This document shows positions 54,598 through 62,438 of a DNA stretch of 64,000 nucleotides, in pieces. The translations under genes and the position numbers were made by a program. The notes below the pieces were generated by a model. That model worked only from the letters and a program-made list of their open reading frames with translations. It did not search any database and had not been told where the DNA came from. Source of the stretch: Nitrospirota bacterium (GTDB lineage Bacteria; Nitrospirota; Nitrospiria; Nitrospirales; UBA8639); NCBI GenBank assembly GCA_027623995.1, contig JAQBUF010000011.1, forward strand, positions 1-64,000, given 5' to 3'. Position 1 is the first letter of the stretch. Each line of letters starts with the position of its first letter.

Positions 54598-55647
54598 ATG
54601 AAACCATCAGAACTATCATCGGCCCTAAAACGGAACGGTCTCGATTCGCTCTATCTCGTCGTGGGGGAAGAGGATTATTTTCGAGATGAGGCCATAGCGA
54701 CACTTCGTGCTTGGAAGGAAGTGGATGACGCCGGAAAGAATGCAGACGCGAGTGGTAAGGAAGATTCGGATCAGGATGACACCTTCTCCTGCGACCTGTT
54801 GTATGGCGACGAAACCGACGCACAGGAAATTCTCTCTCGTGTGCAGGAAGTTCCGTTTTTTTCTGATCACCGATTGGTGATTCTGAAATGGGCTGATAAG
54901 CTCTCTGCCAAACATGGGGAAGCCTTAATTCCTTATTTCCAAGCACTCAATGAGTCCACCACCTTTGTCCTTTCAGCGGGGAAACTCGATGGTCGAACCA
55001 AATGGGTGCAGACGCTCAAGTCGAAAGCCACCGTCATTGATTGTGCGCCGTTGTTTGATAATTTTTGCCTGGGCTGGATCAAGCAGGAGGCCGCTCGGTT
55101 GGGTTTGAAGTTAGATCAAGAGGCGGCCTTACAGTTAAAGGACATTGCGGCAGAAGGATTGTATCGGGCCCGACGCGAACTGGATAAGTTGGTGCTATTT
55201 TCCCCGCCAGGCCAAATTATCACTGGACAAGATGTGGCTGCCGTTCAAGGAGCAGATACCGGAGCCTCGGTCTTTGACTTGGCCGGAGCGATTGCCGCAA
55301 AAAATCCTACCCAGGCCCTGACGATTGTGGAGAAAAATCTGGAATCCGGAGAGGCGCCGCTTCGAATCTTAGGGGCGTTGCTGTGGCAGTATCGTCGGAT
55401 GTGGAAAGCGAAAGACAGCTTGTCACGGGGAATCAATGAATCAAAAGTCGCTCGTTTGATTGGGCTGTCCCCGTACCGTCAAGGAGAGTTTTTTTCGTTA
55501 GTGAATCGATTTTCGTTGTCGCACTTTGGGAAGGCCTGGCAGGTCTTTGCCAAAACGGATTCGTCCCTGAAGGGGGGATCCTCTGGTTCTCCGCAGCTCG
55601 TGTTCCACATGCTGGTTTTTGCGCTGTGTCAGACCACGCAATCGTGA
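54598..55647 (+). CDS. holA: DNA polymerase III delta subunit
   Basis: HolA is the clamp-loader wrench that opens the beta sliding clamp. The 349 residues show LDSLYLVVGEEDYFRDEAIA at the start, the clamp-binding-like EVPFFSDHRLVILKWADKLS, and the DEAD-like core GRTKWVQTLKSKATVIDCAP. The C-terminal collar shows LYRARRELDKLVLFSPPG, SVFDLAGAIAAKNPTQALTI and LLWQYRRMWKAKDSLSRG. It follows lptE by 43 bp with a small GGGACGAAGTCCC hairpin in between. It converges on rpsT. Confidence 0.93.
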   Translation: MKPSELSSALKRNGLDSLYLVVGEEDYFRDEAIATLRAWKEVDDAGKNADASGKEDSDQDDTFSCDLLYGDETDAQEILSRVQEVPFFSDHRLVILKWADKLSAKHGEALIPYFQALNESTTFVLSAGKLDGRTKWVQTLKSKATVIDCAPLFDNFCLGWIKQEAARLGLKLDQEAALQLKDIAAEGLYRARRELDKLVLFSPPGQIITGQDVAAVQGADTGASVFDLAGAIAAKNPTQALTIVEKNLESGEAPLRILGALLWQYRRMWKAKDSLSRGINESKVARLIGLSPYRQGEFFSLVNRFSLSHFGKAWQVFAKTDSSLKGGSSGSPQLVFHMLVFALCQTTQS

Positions 55648-55700
55648 ACTTGCCGAAGACGCACTCCTCCTTCAAGGAAAAAGAGAAGTGCTCGAAACAA

Positions 55701-55976
55701 TTAGGACTTGGATTTTGTGGCGTTGACGCCCTTGGCAAGTCTGGAAATTTTGCGGGAAGCAGTTTTGCGGTGCAGCGATCCTTTGGTGACGGCCTTAGAA
55801 AGGGCCGAAGTCGCCTGCACAAGCAGGGTTTGGGCTAATTCTGTATTCTTTTCTGCCACCGCAGCCTTCACCTTTTTGACCACGGTTTTGGTTCCGTGAA
55901 TGATGGCTTTATTGCGCTGATGACGTTTAATCGATTGGCGAGCCCGTTTAATTGCAGATTTATGAACAACTGGCAT
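55701..55976 (-). CDS. rpsT: Small ribosomal subunit protein bS20
   Basis: This 91-residue, very basic protein opens PVVHKSAIKRARQSIKRHQR, continues NKAIIHGTKTVVKKVKAAVA, and has the late helix LSKAVTKGSLHRKTASRKIS followed by RLAKGVNATKSKS. This is the full S20 pattern, a three-helix protein bound to 16S rRNA. Its usual neighbour holA converges on it here. TGGAGGACTTACATG gives a good ribosome-binding site. Confidence 0.95.
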   Translation of the reverse strand: MPVVHKSAIKRARQSIKRHQRNKAIIHGTKTVVKKVKAAVAEKNTELAQTLLVQATSALSKAVTKGSLHRKTASRKISRLAKGVNATKSKS

Positions 55977-56071
55977 GTAAGTCCTCCATGAGTAATCCTA
56001 GTCGCGAACTTTTAATTCTTAACATACGTTACCCAGAAGGGTCAATGGGAATTGTAAAAGGAAGGAACTGA

Positions 56072-56800
56072 GTGTTGTCGAAGATTTACGCCATAGATCG
56101 GTTAATGGTGGCTTTGGATGTTCCAGATGCCCGGTCCGCCGAGTCTCTGCTTGATCGGCTTCAAGATTCAGTGCGAGTGGTCAAAATAGGGCTAGAACTG
56201 TTTACGAGTGAAGGCCCAACCATCGTCAAATTGGTCCAGGATCAAGGGAAACAGGTATTCCTGGATCTCAAATTTTTCGACATTGACGAAACCGTCAAAC
56301 GAGCGACCGCACGGGTGGCGGATCTCGGAGTAGAGTTTCTCACGGTTCACGCGCATCGAAAAACGATGCACGCGGCGTTGGACGGGAAGCGAGCCCAGCC
56401 AGAGTTGAAGATTCTGGCCGTCACCGTATTAACGAATTTTGATCTCAAGGATGTACAGGAAGGTGGATCGGCCTGGAGTATTGCGGAGTTAGTCGTGGCA
56501 AGGGCCAAGGCGGCGGCAGACGTAGGTTGTTATGGTGTGGTCGCCTCTGGTCAGGAGCCGAACGCCATTCGGCAGGCAGTTGGCCAAAATCTAGCGATTG
56601 TGACGCCAGGTGTTCGCCTTGTAGGCGCGGACACCCATGATCAGGCTCGGGTGACAACGCCAAGTCAGGCCATTGAGCAGGGCTCAGATTATTTAGTGAT
56701 AGGCCGACCCATTCGAGATGCCGATGATCCTCAGGCTGCGGCGCAAGCCATTGTGATGGAAATGCAGGGAGCCTTTGATCGTCGCATGGCCAATTTGTAA
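56072..56800 (+). CDS. pyrF: Orotidine 5'-phosphate decarboxylase
   Basis: PyrF makes UMP from OMP. The 242-residue TIM barrel carries RLMVALDVPDARSAESLLDR, VVKIGLELFTSEGPTIVKLV, the catalytic FLDLKFFDIDETVKRA (Asp-Lys-x-x-Asp tetrad), FLTVHAHRKTM and the phosphate-binding end IVTPGVRLVGADTHDQARVT with GSDYLVIGRPIRDADDP. GTG 56072 after GGAAGGAACTGA is the likely start. TTG 56075 is an alternative. Confidence 0.95.
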   Translation: MLSKIYAIDRLMVALDVPDARSAESLLDRLQDSVRVVKIGLELFTSEGPTIVKLVQDQGKQVFLDLKFFDIDETVKRATARVADLGVEFLTVHAHRKTMHAALDGKRAQPELKILAVTVLTNFDLKDVQEGGSAWSIAELVVARAKAAADVGCYGVVASGQEPNAIRQAVGQNLAIVTPGVRLVGADTHDQARVTTPSQAIEQGSDYLVIGRPIRDADDPQAAAQAIVMEMQGAFDRRMANL

Positions 56801-56862
56801 CGCGAACAATCTCTGACGGTGAGTCGTGAAGCGATGTGTTAGCAAAACGCCAAGTCCTTATC

Positions 56863-56891
56863 TTGCGGGCCATCGGGGCATTTGCTATTAT
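56863..56891 (+). promoter_or_regulatory. Candidate promoter of the tRNA-His gene
   Basis: A weak -35 TTGCGG at 56863-56868 and a -10 TATTAT at 56886-56891 have 17-bp spacing. The site is ~50 bp upstream of the tRNA. It is the best-fitting pair in the gap after pyrF, but the -35 is poor. Confidence 0.35.
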
Positions 56892-56942
56892 TCCTCTCCG
56901 CTCTTGAACAAGTCGTTTCCTCGTTCATAAGCCGCTCTGGAT

Positions 56943-57020
56943 GGTGGGTGTAGCTCAGTTGGTTAGAGCGCCGGGTTGTGGACCCGGAGGTCGCGGGTTC
57001 AATTCCCGTCACTCACCCCA
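56943..57020 (+). tRNA. tRNA-His (GTG anticodon)
   Basis: The cloverleaf is complete. The acceptor GTGGGTG pairs with CACTCAC. The D arm is GCTCAGTTGGTTAGAGC, and the anticodon stem CCGGG/CCCGG has loop TTGTGGA (GTG). The T arm is CGGGTTCAATTCCCG and CCA is encoded. The extra 5' G at 56943 and the discriminator C are the two identity marks of tRNA-His, which confirms the assignment. It stands alone. Confidence 0.97.
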
Positions 57021-57204
57021 AAATCATTCCTCCCACTTCGGTCATTCGTCATTACCCCTGTCATCACAGACATTCTAAATAACGGAATCGAAAATTCCTT
57101 GTTGTGGTTGCCCCATAGTGAGGATCATATTCCGGGAATAGGTGACGAGGCCCCGATGTAAGATTTTCATGCTTGAGAAAATGAATGGAGTGGGTAGAAA
57201 GATC

Positions 57205-57233
57205 GAAGACCCCTTTTTGCCAAAGGAGTCTTC
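57205..57233 (-). terminator. Weak hairpin after the minus-strand zinc-ribbon gene
   Basis: GAAGACCCC (57205-57213) pairs with GGAGTCTTC (57225-57233). On the minus strand the stem is followed by GATCTTTCT. It lies 15 bp after the stop of the zinc-ribbon gene. Confidence 0.4.
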
Positions 57234-57248
57234 CGAGATAGATCGTAT

Positions 57249-57431
57249 TTAATTACGGTAGAGCGGGGAAGGGTTTTTCATCAATGGTGTTCGACAACCG
57301 CAGTTGATGCACAGGAGCACGGGGAGTGCTAAGCCGGTAATCAGATCTAGTTCCCGATCCAACACTAACGAGCCTTGGCAGCGAGTACATTGGGGCAATG
57401 CTTTCACTTTGAGCTTTGTTTCTGTTTCCAT
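57249..57431 (-). CDS. Small zinc-ribbon protein (minus strand)
   Basis: This 60-residue protein carries CTRCQGSLVLDRE and LLCINCGCRTP, two CxxC pairs that would hold one zinc, separated by a hydrophobic segment (LITGLALPVL). It resembles the protein at 50771-50995 in layout, and both are probably members of one mini-protein group in this genome. AGGAGG lies 9 nt before the ATG. Transcription is opposite to that of its neighbours. Confidence 0.78.
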   Translation of the reverse strand: METETKLKVKALPQCTRCQGSLVLDRELDLITGLALPVLLCINCGCRTPLMKNPSPLYRN

Positions 57432-57491
57432 GTTCCCTTGACCTCCTTTCTCAGTAGTGATTCGCAGAATCTCATGGAAATGAGCGGCGCG

Positions 57492-57548
57492 CTATGCGAT
57501 GAACGGCGTATAGCACTCCTCTGTGGGCGCATGCGATAGTGACTTCAT
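57492..57548 (-). CDS. Possible 18-residue micro-ORF upstream of the zinc-ribbon gene
   Basis: Read on the minus strand, AAGGAGGG stands 8 nt before an ATG that opens MKSLSHAPTEECYTPFIA and a stop. The ribosome-binding site is as good as that of the zinc-ribbon gene 60 bp downstream, so this might be a leader peptide. Protein content alone does not support it. Confidence 0.3.
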   Translation of the reverse strand: MKSLSHAPTEECYTPFIA

Positions 57549-57566
57549 TGTTGCATCCCTCCTTGA

Positions 57567-57606
57567 GAAGGCTCACCAAAGACTGCTGGTGGGCCTTCTT
57601 TTTTTT
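57567..57606 (+). terminator. Strong intrinsic terminator
   Basis: GAAGGCTCACCA (57567-57578) pairs with TGGTGGGCCTTC (57587-57598), with one G-T pair, and is followed by eight T. No plus-strand gene ends just upstream, so it may end the tRNA-His transcript or an unannotated short RNA from the 57.4-57.57 kb gap. It would also insulate the next gene. Confidence 0.75.
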
Positions 57607-57684
57607 GACGGAATTCAGGGAAGCGAGGGAGAATAGGGGGCCGATTACCGGCCCCTACTTCAAATTGAGCCATGGCTGGTGAGC

Positions 57685-58716
57685 ATGATGCGACGTACAC
57701 ACTGCCGATCCCCTCGAATTCTCTGATTGCTCATCGTCGTGACAGTCTGGCTAGGAGTTGGGTCGATACCTGCCGTGTTGGCCCATGATGAGGAAGCTCA
57801 TCCACCGATTTCCCCACAAATATCCTCCAAGGGGCTTGATGCTTCTGCTTCAACAATTCTCCAAGACTGCGAACGCGATGCCCATTACGTCATGCGACAG
57901 CTCACGGTACTCGCGACCCGGGAATCACAAGAGCAGGGTGTCAATGTCATGCAAAAGATTATAAGCGCGTGGGAACAAGAAGAATTCTATTGCCATCCCA
58001 ATGCGCACCATCTCGGGCGCTTTTCATTCAACCTGTTTGAAGGGGATGTGAGTCAGGCACTCACGCACACCGATAATACATGCGGGAACAGCCTGTATCA
58101 CGGAGTGTTAGAAAATTTCTTGCAGGTGCCAATGAAAAGCGAGAGCCGAAAGGCAGATGAGCTCGATATTGCCACGACCTGCGCAAAGGTCGAGCAGTCG
58201 CCACATTCCAATACCCGCAGGCAATGCTTTCACGGTATGGGCCATGCGCTGGCCAAAGTATACGACCACGATATTTTTCAAACCGCTCCACGCTGTGAAC
58301 AGTTCAAGAATTGGCATGAACAAGACATGTGCTTAGATGGTACGTTCATGGAAAACCATGTGGAGATTTTTAATGGAGGGAAAGGCGTATCATCCAAAGA
58401 CGATCTCTACTCCCCCTGCAACGCCGTAGTAGAACAATGCCAATATCGATGCTACGTGTATCAAGCCTATTATATGTTGCGCGCTAACCATTATGAGTAT
58501 GCCATAGCGTTCAAAGCCTGCGAACAAATTCCGTCTCAATCAGAACACCTCATCGGCACCTGTATTGGCGGAGTGGTCAACTACCTGACCGTGCGAAAAT
58601 TCTTCAATGATAGCGATGCCATGGCCACCATGTGCGCCGAGGTCAATCCAAAGTATCAAAAGAACTGCCGCAACCTCGTCGTCTTCGCCCTCATTCATTA
58701 TGTCGCCCTGATCTGA
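57685..58716 (+). pseudogene. Secreted Cys/His-rich protein; TGA inside the likely signal peptide
   Basis: ATG 57685 opens MMRRTHCRSPRIL, then TGA (57724-57726), then LLIVVTVWLGVGSIPAVLAH, which together read as one signal peptide with a basic n-region. If the stop is real, translation could only begin at TTG 57727 or GTG 57739, without the basic residues. The ~310-residue mature protein is rich in Cys and His: FYCHPNAHHLGRFSFNLFEG, TCGNSLYHGVLENFLQ, RQCFHGMGHALAKVYDHDIF, DMCLDGTFMENHVEIF, VEQCQYRCYVYQAYYML and GTCIGGVVNYLTV. The repeated C-H-x-x-G-H pattern suggests metal binding or many disulfides. I recall similar proteins of unknown role in other bacteria and archaea. I mark it as interrupted, but the body is intact and may be expressed. 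Confidence 0.65.
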
Positions 58717-58813
58717 GCGACGACTTCTGCCAACTCCTCCCCACCGACCAAACCTAACCCTGCCTCCAAGAATGGCAACGTGTGCAGGTGACGAGTAATC
58801 GAGAATAATTTAC

Positions 58814-58891
58814 TTCGGGGTTTCGCCCCCGAAAAACGAGTCACTTTTGCCGAAACAAAAGGAGGTCGTCTGCAGGGACGAAACCCTGCAT
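58814..58891. repeat. Dispersed intergenic repeat family A, copy 5 (short)
   Basis: This ~78 bp reduced version keeps both GGGGTTTCGCCCC- and GGGACGAAACCC-type hairpins around CGAGTCACTTTTGCCGAAAC and AAAAGGAGGTCGTC. The GGCGGAGCCGC and TGTTTGAGCGGAGCGAG part is missing. It lies between the Cys/His-rich protein and rsmA. Confidence 0.75.
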
Positions 58892-58937
58892 CTTTAATTC
58901 CTCAACAAGGAAGCGGACCATTTTTTATGACGGCCCC

Positions 58938-59804
58938 TTAAGGAGTGGTCTCTGGATCAATGCTGACGTCGGCGTTGCCGGGAGGAATGTTTTCGACAGT
59001 TGCGTGATGGCGAATGGCGTGGGTGAGGTCGATGAATTCTTGCACGGTCATGGTTTCTGCCCGGCGTTTTGGGTCGATGTGTAATTCGCCTAGGGCGTCT
59101 TGGATGGTGGTCATGGGCAATCCTTGATCGCGAAAGGAGTTCACCAAAGTTTTTCTTCGATGGGCAAAGGCGGCGCGCACGGTCTGATTGAAATCTCGAA
59201 GAAAATACTCATCTTCGTGTTCCGGAGGAATCACTGACAGCGCGACCACGGCAGAATCCACCTCAGGTCTTGGCCGAAAACACGAAGAAGGGATTTTGAA
59301 CGCCAACCGCGATGTTGCACAGTATTGGCTCAGCACAGAGAGCGCGCCATAGTCACGCCCCCAGGGCTTTCCTGCTAATCGCTTCGCCACTTCGAGCTGC
59401 AACATGACGACCATGCGACTGATTCGCGAGCGTTGTTCGAGTAACTGAAACAGCAGGGGTGTGGAAACATAATAGGGGAGATTCGCGACGACCACGGTTC
59501 CTTGAGGCAAGGTCGAATAGTCAAACTCCAAGGCATCGCCCGTCCGCAGGTCCAAATTGGAATGTAGGCAGGTCTGGGACAAATAGTCCGCCAACTTTTT
59601 GTCGATTTCGACGGCAATCACGCGAGAGGCGACCCTACATAACGGATCGGTGAGCACTCCACGCCCAGGCCCAATTTCAAACACGGTTTCGTCAGGACGA
59701 ATCGCGGCCTCGGCAAGAATTTTTCTCACCATGTTGGGATCAGTCAGAAAGTGCTGCCCAAGTCGTTTGAGAGGGGGCGGCGGGGATGGGGGCAGCGGCG
59801 TCAT
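58938..59804 (-). CDS. rsmA: 16S rRNA (adenine1518-N6/adenine1519-N6)-dimethyltransferase
   Basis: RsmA (KsgA) dimethylates two adenines near the 3' end of 16S rRNA late in 30S assembly. ATG 59804 (after GGTGGGGAAC) gives 288 residues. The longer TTG start adds four residues. Blocks are RLGQHFLTDPNMVRKILAEA, VFEIGPGRGVLTDPL, VIAVEIDKKLADYL, the catalytic VVANLPYYVSTPLLFQLLEQ and a helical C-domain (RAAFAHRRKTLVNSFRDQGL). A proline-rich extension (PLPPSPPPPLKRLG) precedes the fold. Confidence 0.95.
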   Translation of the reverse strand: MTPLPPSPPPPLKRLGQHFLTDPNMVRKILAEAAIRPDETVFEIGPGRGVLTDPLCRVASRVIAVEIDKKLADYLSQTCLHSNLDLRTGDALEFDYSTLPQGTVVVANLPYYVSTPLLFQLLEQRSRISRMVVMLQLEVAKRLAGKPWGRDYGALSVLSQYCATSRLAFKIPSSCFRPRPEVDSAVVALSVIPPEHEDEYFLRDFNQTVRAAFAHRRKTLVNSFRDQGLPMTTIQDALGELHIDPKRRAETMTVQEFIDLTHAIRHHATVENIPPGNADVSIDPETTP

Positions 59805-59822
59805 GTTCCCCACCAAGGAATA

Positions 59823-60167
59823 TTACGAGGCAGGGGTTTCATCGGATTCCAGCGGCAGCAGTCCTTTGGTCTCGATCTCAAAGATAAGATTTTTGAGTTG
59901 CCGAAGACACATCTCGATATCATCGGCGATTTCATCATACATATCTCCACCAGCATAGGCCGTATCAATCCAATCCAGTTGAAGGCGCTGCCCGTAGGTA
60001 GGGCCCAGCTTTTCTGTCACTGCACCAATCACAAAGATTTTCCATTTGTGGAATCGCTCTTTCGCCATGATGGCATTCGTGGTTTCAAGCGCATACGGTT
60101 GTATGATTTCCAAATCAGACTTCTGTTTTTTGAGAAATTCTAAGGCGGCTTCTTGTCGATCACTCAT
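59823..60167 (-). CDS. Uncharacterised helical protein upstream of rsmA
   Basis: I do not recognise this 114-residue protein. It is largely helical and charged: AALEFLKKQKSDLEIIQPYA, LETTNAIMAKERFHKWKIFV, IGAVTEKLGPTYGQRLQLDW and EIADDIEMCLRQLKNLIFEI. There is no membrane segment. It ends 18 bp before the rsmA start and is probably cotranscribed with it. GGAAGGAAC lies ~10 nt before the ATG. Repeat B copy 4 separates it from fmt. Confidence 0.7.
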   Translation of the reverse strand: MSDRQEAALEFLKKQKSDLEIIQPYALETTNAIMAKERFHKWKIFVIGAVTEKLGPTYGQRLQLDWIDTAYAGGDMYDEIADDIEMCLRQLKNLIFEIETKGLLPLESDETPAS

Positions 60168-60187
60168 GAGTTGTCATGTTCCTTCCC

Positions 60188-60344
60188 GGGGAATGTTGAA
60201 AAAAGCCTCCAGCGGCGTTCCCTGGCTTTGCCGAAATGGCTCGCACAGGCATAGTCCCCCTTTTGCCGTGCTCACGTACTGAGAGTACGCTCCGCGCGTC
60301 AAAATGGCTGCGGCCTTGCTGGACGAACTTTTTTGAACATTCCC
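60188..60344 (+). repeat. MITE-like repeat family B, copy 4
   Basis: GGGAATGTTGAAAAAAG and CTTTTTTGAACATTCCC form the ends, as in copy 2. The interior is short and holds CCAGCGGCGTTCCCTGGC, GTGCTCACGTACTGAGAGTA, CGCTCCGCGCGTCAAAA and GGCTGCGGCCTTGCTGGAC. A tail to 60413 (CATGAAATATTCAACAGGCC) matches copy 2. It fills most of the gap between fmt and the next gene. Confidence 0.88.
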
Positions 60345-60470
60345 TCTCACTGATGTTAGTCGTCTCCCCTGAACCATCTTTGGGAAATAGGCATGAAATA
60401 TTCAACAGGCCCTCCCAATAAATTTCTCCTACCGCTCTTTAGCTAGGACTCGAATCTCAAGGCCTTGGCG

Positions 60471-61448
60471 TTAGCCCAATGCAGGTAAAGATGTCGGCGG
60501 CAGTTCAGACGCAAACACTTCTCCTCGTGGTATCGAACGGCCTTGGAGAAACTGCTCCACGGGCATTCGCTTTTTATTTGCTGGCTGGACTTCTGTCACT
60601 CGAAGTACCCCATCGCCAGTATAGACCCTGATTTCATATTTATTGGCCTCCAGAATGGTGCCAGGAACAAGTTCCGCCGTTTGCTCGCCGCCCCTCGCCT
60701 CCTCCTTAGCTTTCCAAATCACCAACCGTTGGTCTTGGAGAAAAGTATAGCAGCCTGGCCATGGAGAAAGCCCGCGAATTCGGTTGACAATATCCCGAGC
60801 CGGTTGAGTCCAATGAATCAATCCCGCTGCCTTCGTTAACAAGGGCGCATTCGTCGCTTTGCTGTGATCTTGCTCTTGAGGGAACACCGTCTTCTCAGTC
60901 AAACCCTTCAAGGTTTCGATCAACAGTTCGCCCCCTATTTTGGCAAGGCGTTGGCCTAATTCGGCTGCGGTGTCTTCCGGCTCAATCGGCATCACCCGCT
61001 GAAGTAACATCGCTCCGGTATCCATACCCTCGTCCATCAGCATGGTGGTAATGCCGGTCTCTCGGTCTCCATTCATCAGCGACCATTGAATTGGCGCGGC
61101 CCCACGGTATCGAGGGAGTAAGGACCCATGAACATTCACGCACCCACCCGGAGGAAGATCCAAAATACTCTTGGGGAGTATCCGACCGAAGGCTGTGACA
61201 GCTATCACGTCCGGATGCCATGCGGCAAGAGACTGCAGCAATTCAGGGCTTTTCATTTTCTCAGGTTGAATGATAGGGATTCCCTGAGATTCTGCCAACT
61301 GCTTAATGGGCGACGCCACCACGGCTTGCCCTCGACCTTTCGGGCGATCAGGCTGGGTCACCACTCCGACAACTTCATGCCCACTGTGGAGCAACGCTTC
61401 CAAAGATGGCACGGCAAACTCGGGGGTTCCCATAAAAATTATGCGCAT
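60471..61448 (-). CDS. fmt: Methionyl-tRNA formyltransferase
   Basis: Fmt formylates initiator Met-tRNA. ATG 61448 (MRIIFMGTPEFAVPSLEALL) gives 325 residues. Blocks are VVGVVTQPDRPKGRGQAVVA, DVIAVTAFGRILPKSILDLP, the catalytic CVNVHGSLLPRYRGAAPIQW (Asn, His), GETGITTMLMDEGMDTGAML and a C-domain with IRGLSPWPGCYTFLQDQRLV and KKRMPVEQFLQGRSIPRGEV. It is divergent from yebC. No def gene is adjacent in this window. Confidence 0.96.
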   Translation of the reverse strand: MRIIFMGTPEFAVPSLEALLHSGHEVVGVVTQPDRPKGRGQAVVASPIKQLAESQGIPIIQPEKMKSPELLQSLAAWHPDVIAVTAFGRILPKSILDLPPGGCVNVHGSLLPRYRGAAPIQWSLMNGDRETGITTMLMDEGMDTGAMLLQRVMPIEPEDTAAELGQRLAKIGGELLIETLKGLTEKTVFPQEQDHSKATNAPLLTKAAGLIHWTQPARDIVNRIRGLSPWPGCYTFLQDQRLVIWKAKEEARGGEQTAELVPGTILEANKYEIRVYTGDGVLRVTEVQPANKKRMPVEQFLQGRSIPRGEVFASELPPTSLPALG

Positions 61449-61663
61449 GAGATTTCCATACCACCCTCCTCCCGTTGAAGCAACCAAATGAAGAGAACCT
61501 CTTACTCACTACTGCAAACAGATCTTCACTTGCCACGTTTATTTACCTAATTTTTTTTACTTTGTTCTCATTGACACCACTTTCGACTCTGTGTTACAAG
61601 CCCACCCTTAGAATCAGGGAAAATTGTCATTCATCAGACCTAGCGAAACTGAGGGGCTAATCA

Positions 61664-62416
61664 ATGGGTGGACACAGTCATTGGTCAACAATTAAGCGGC
61701 ACAAAGGTGCCGTTGATGCCAAACGAGGGAAGGTGTTTACGAAACTCATTCGTGAAATCACCATTGCGTCGAGGGCAGGCGGTGACCCTGATGCCAATCC
61801 TACGCTCCGGACCTATATTGCCAAGGCCAAAGAGGTGAATATGCCCGCCGACACCATGAAGCGCGCTATTCAACGGGGGACGGGAGAACTACCTGGTGTG
61901 AACTATGAAGAATTTACCCTGGAAGGCTATGGTCCTGGCGGGACCGGAATTCTCATGGAAATCACTACGGACAATCGCAATCGGGTCGTGGCAGAGATTC
62001 GAAACTTTCTGGGGAAAAACCATGGCAATATGGCAGAGGCAGGAGCGGTTGCCTGGCAATTTCATAAAAAGGGACTCTTTATTTTAGAAGGCCCCACGAT
62101 CGACGAAGAGCAACTCATGACGTTGGCCTTAGAAGCCGGGGCCGAAGACGTGAAACAAACAGCCACCGGATTTGAGGTCATCACAGAACCTACCGAATTC
62201 GAGACCGTCAAAGAAGCCCTTCAGGCCGCGAACATCGAAACTGCCCTGGCTGAAGTCACGTTCCTCGCGCAAAATCTCGTAACGCTGGACGAAAAACCAG
62301 CCATGCAAATGTTGAAATTGATGGAAATTCTCGACGATCAAGACGACGTGCAGAAAGTTCACGCCAATTTTGATATCTCCGACGAAATAATGGAAAAAGT
62401 CGCCGCCTCGGGTTAA
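61664..62416 (+). CDS. yebC: YebC/PmpR-family (TACO1-like) protein
   Basis: This 250-residue three-domain protein has MGGHSHWSTIKRHKGAVDAK, RGKVFTKLIREITIASRAGG, PADTMKRAIQRGTGELPGVN, EGYGPGGTGILMEITTDNRN, FLGKNHGNMAEAGAVAWQF and the late VQKVHANFDISDEIMEKVA. Members were first seen as transcription factors. Newer work links one branch to relief of ribosome stalling at proline stretches. The gene stands directly before ruvA (22 bp), the widespread yebC-ruv neighbourhood. Confidence 0.96.
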   Translation: MGGHSHWSTIKRHKGAVDAKRGKVFTKLIREITIASRAGGDPDANPTLRTYIAKAKEVNMPADTMKRAIQRGTGELPGVNYEEFTLEGYGPGGTGILMEITTDNRNRVVAEIRNFLGKNHGNMAEAGAVAWQFHKKGLFILEGPTIDEEQLMTLALEAGAEDVKQTATGFEVITEPTEFETVKEALQAANIETALAEVTFLAQNLVTLDEKPAMQMLKLMEILDDQDDVQKVHANFDISDEIMEKVAASG

Positions 62417-62438
62417 TCATGCAACAGAAACTCCTTCC

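Noticed and set aside
57724-57726. TGA as selenocysteine
   Set aside because: It lies in a signal peptide, not at a redox site, and no SECIS-like stem follows. TGA also ends normal genes such as purL.
30627-60344. Open frames of 60-180 codons inside repeat families A and B
   Set aside because: They occur in several frames of the same repeat, have no RBS or domain signature, and change frame between copies. They are by-products of the repeats.
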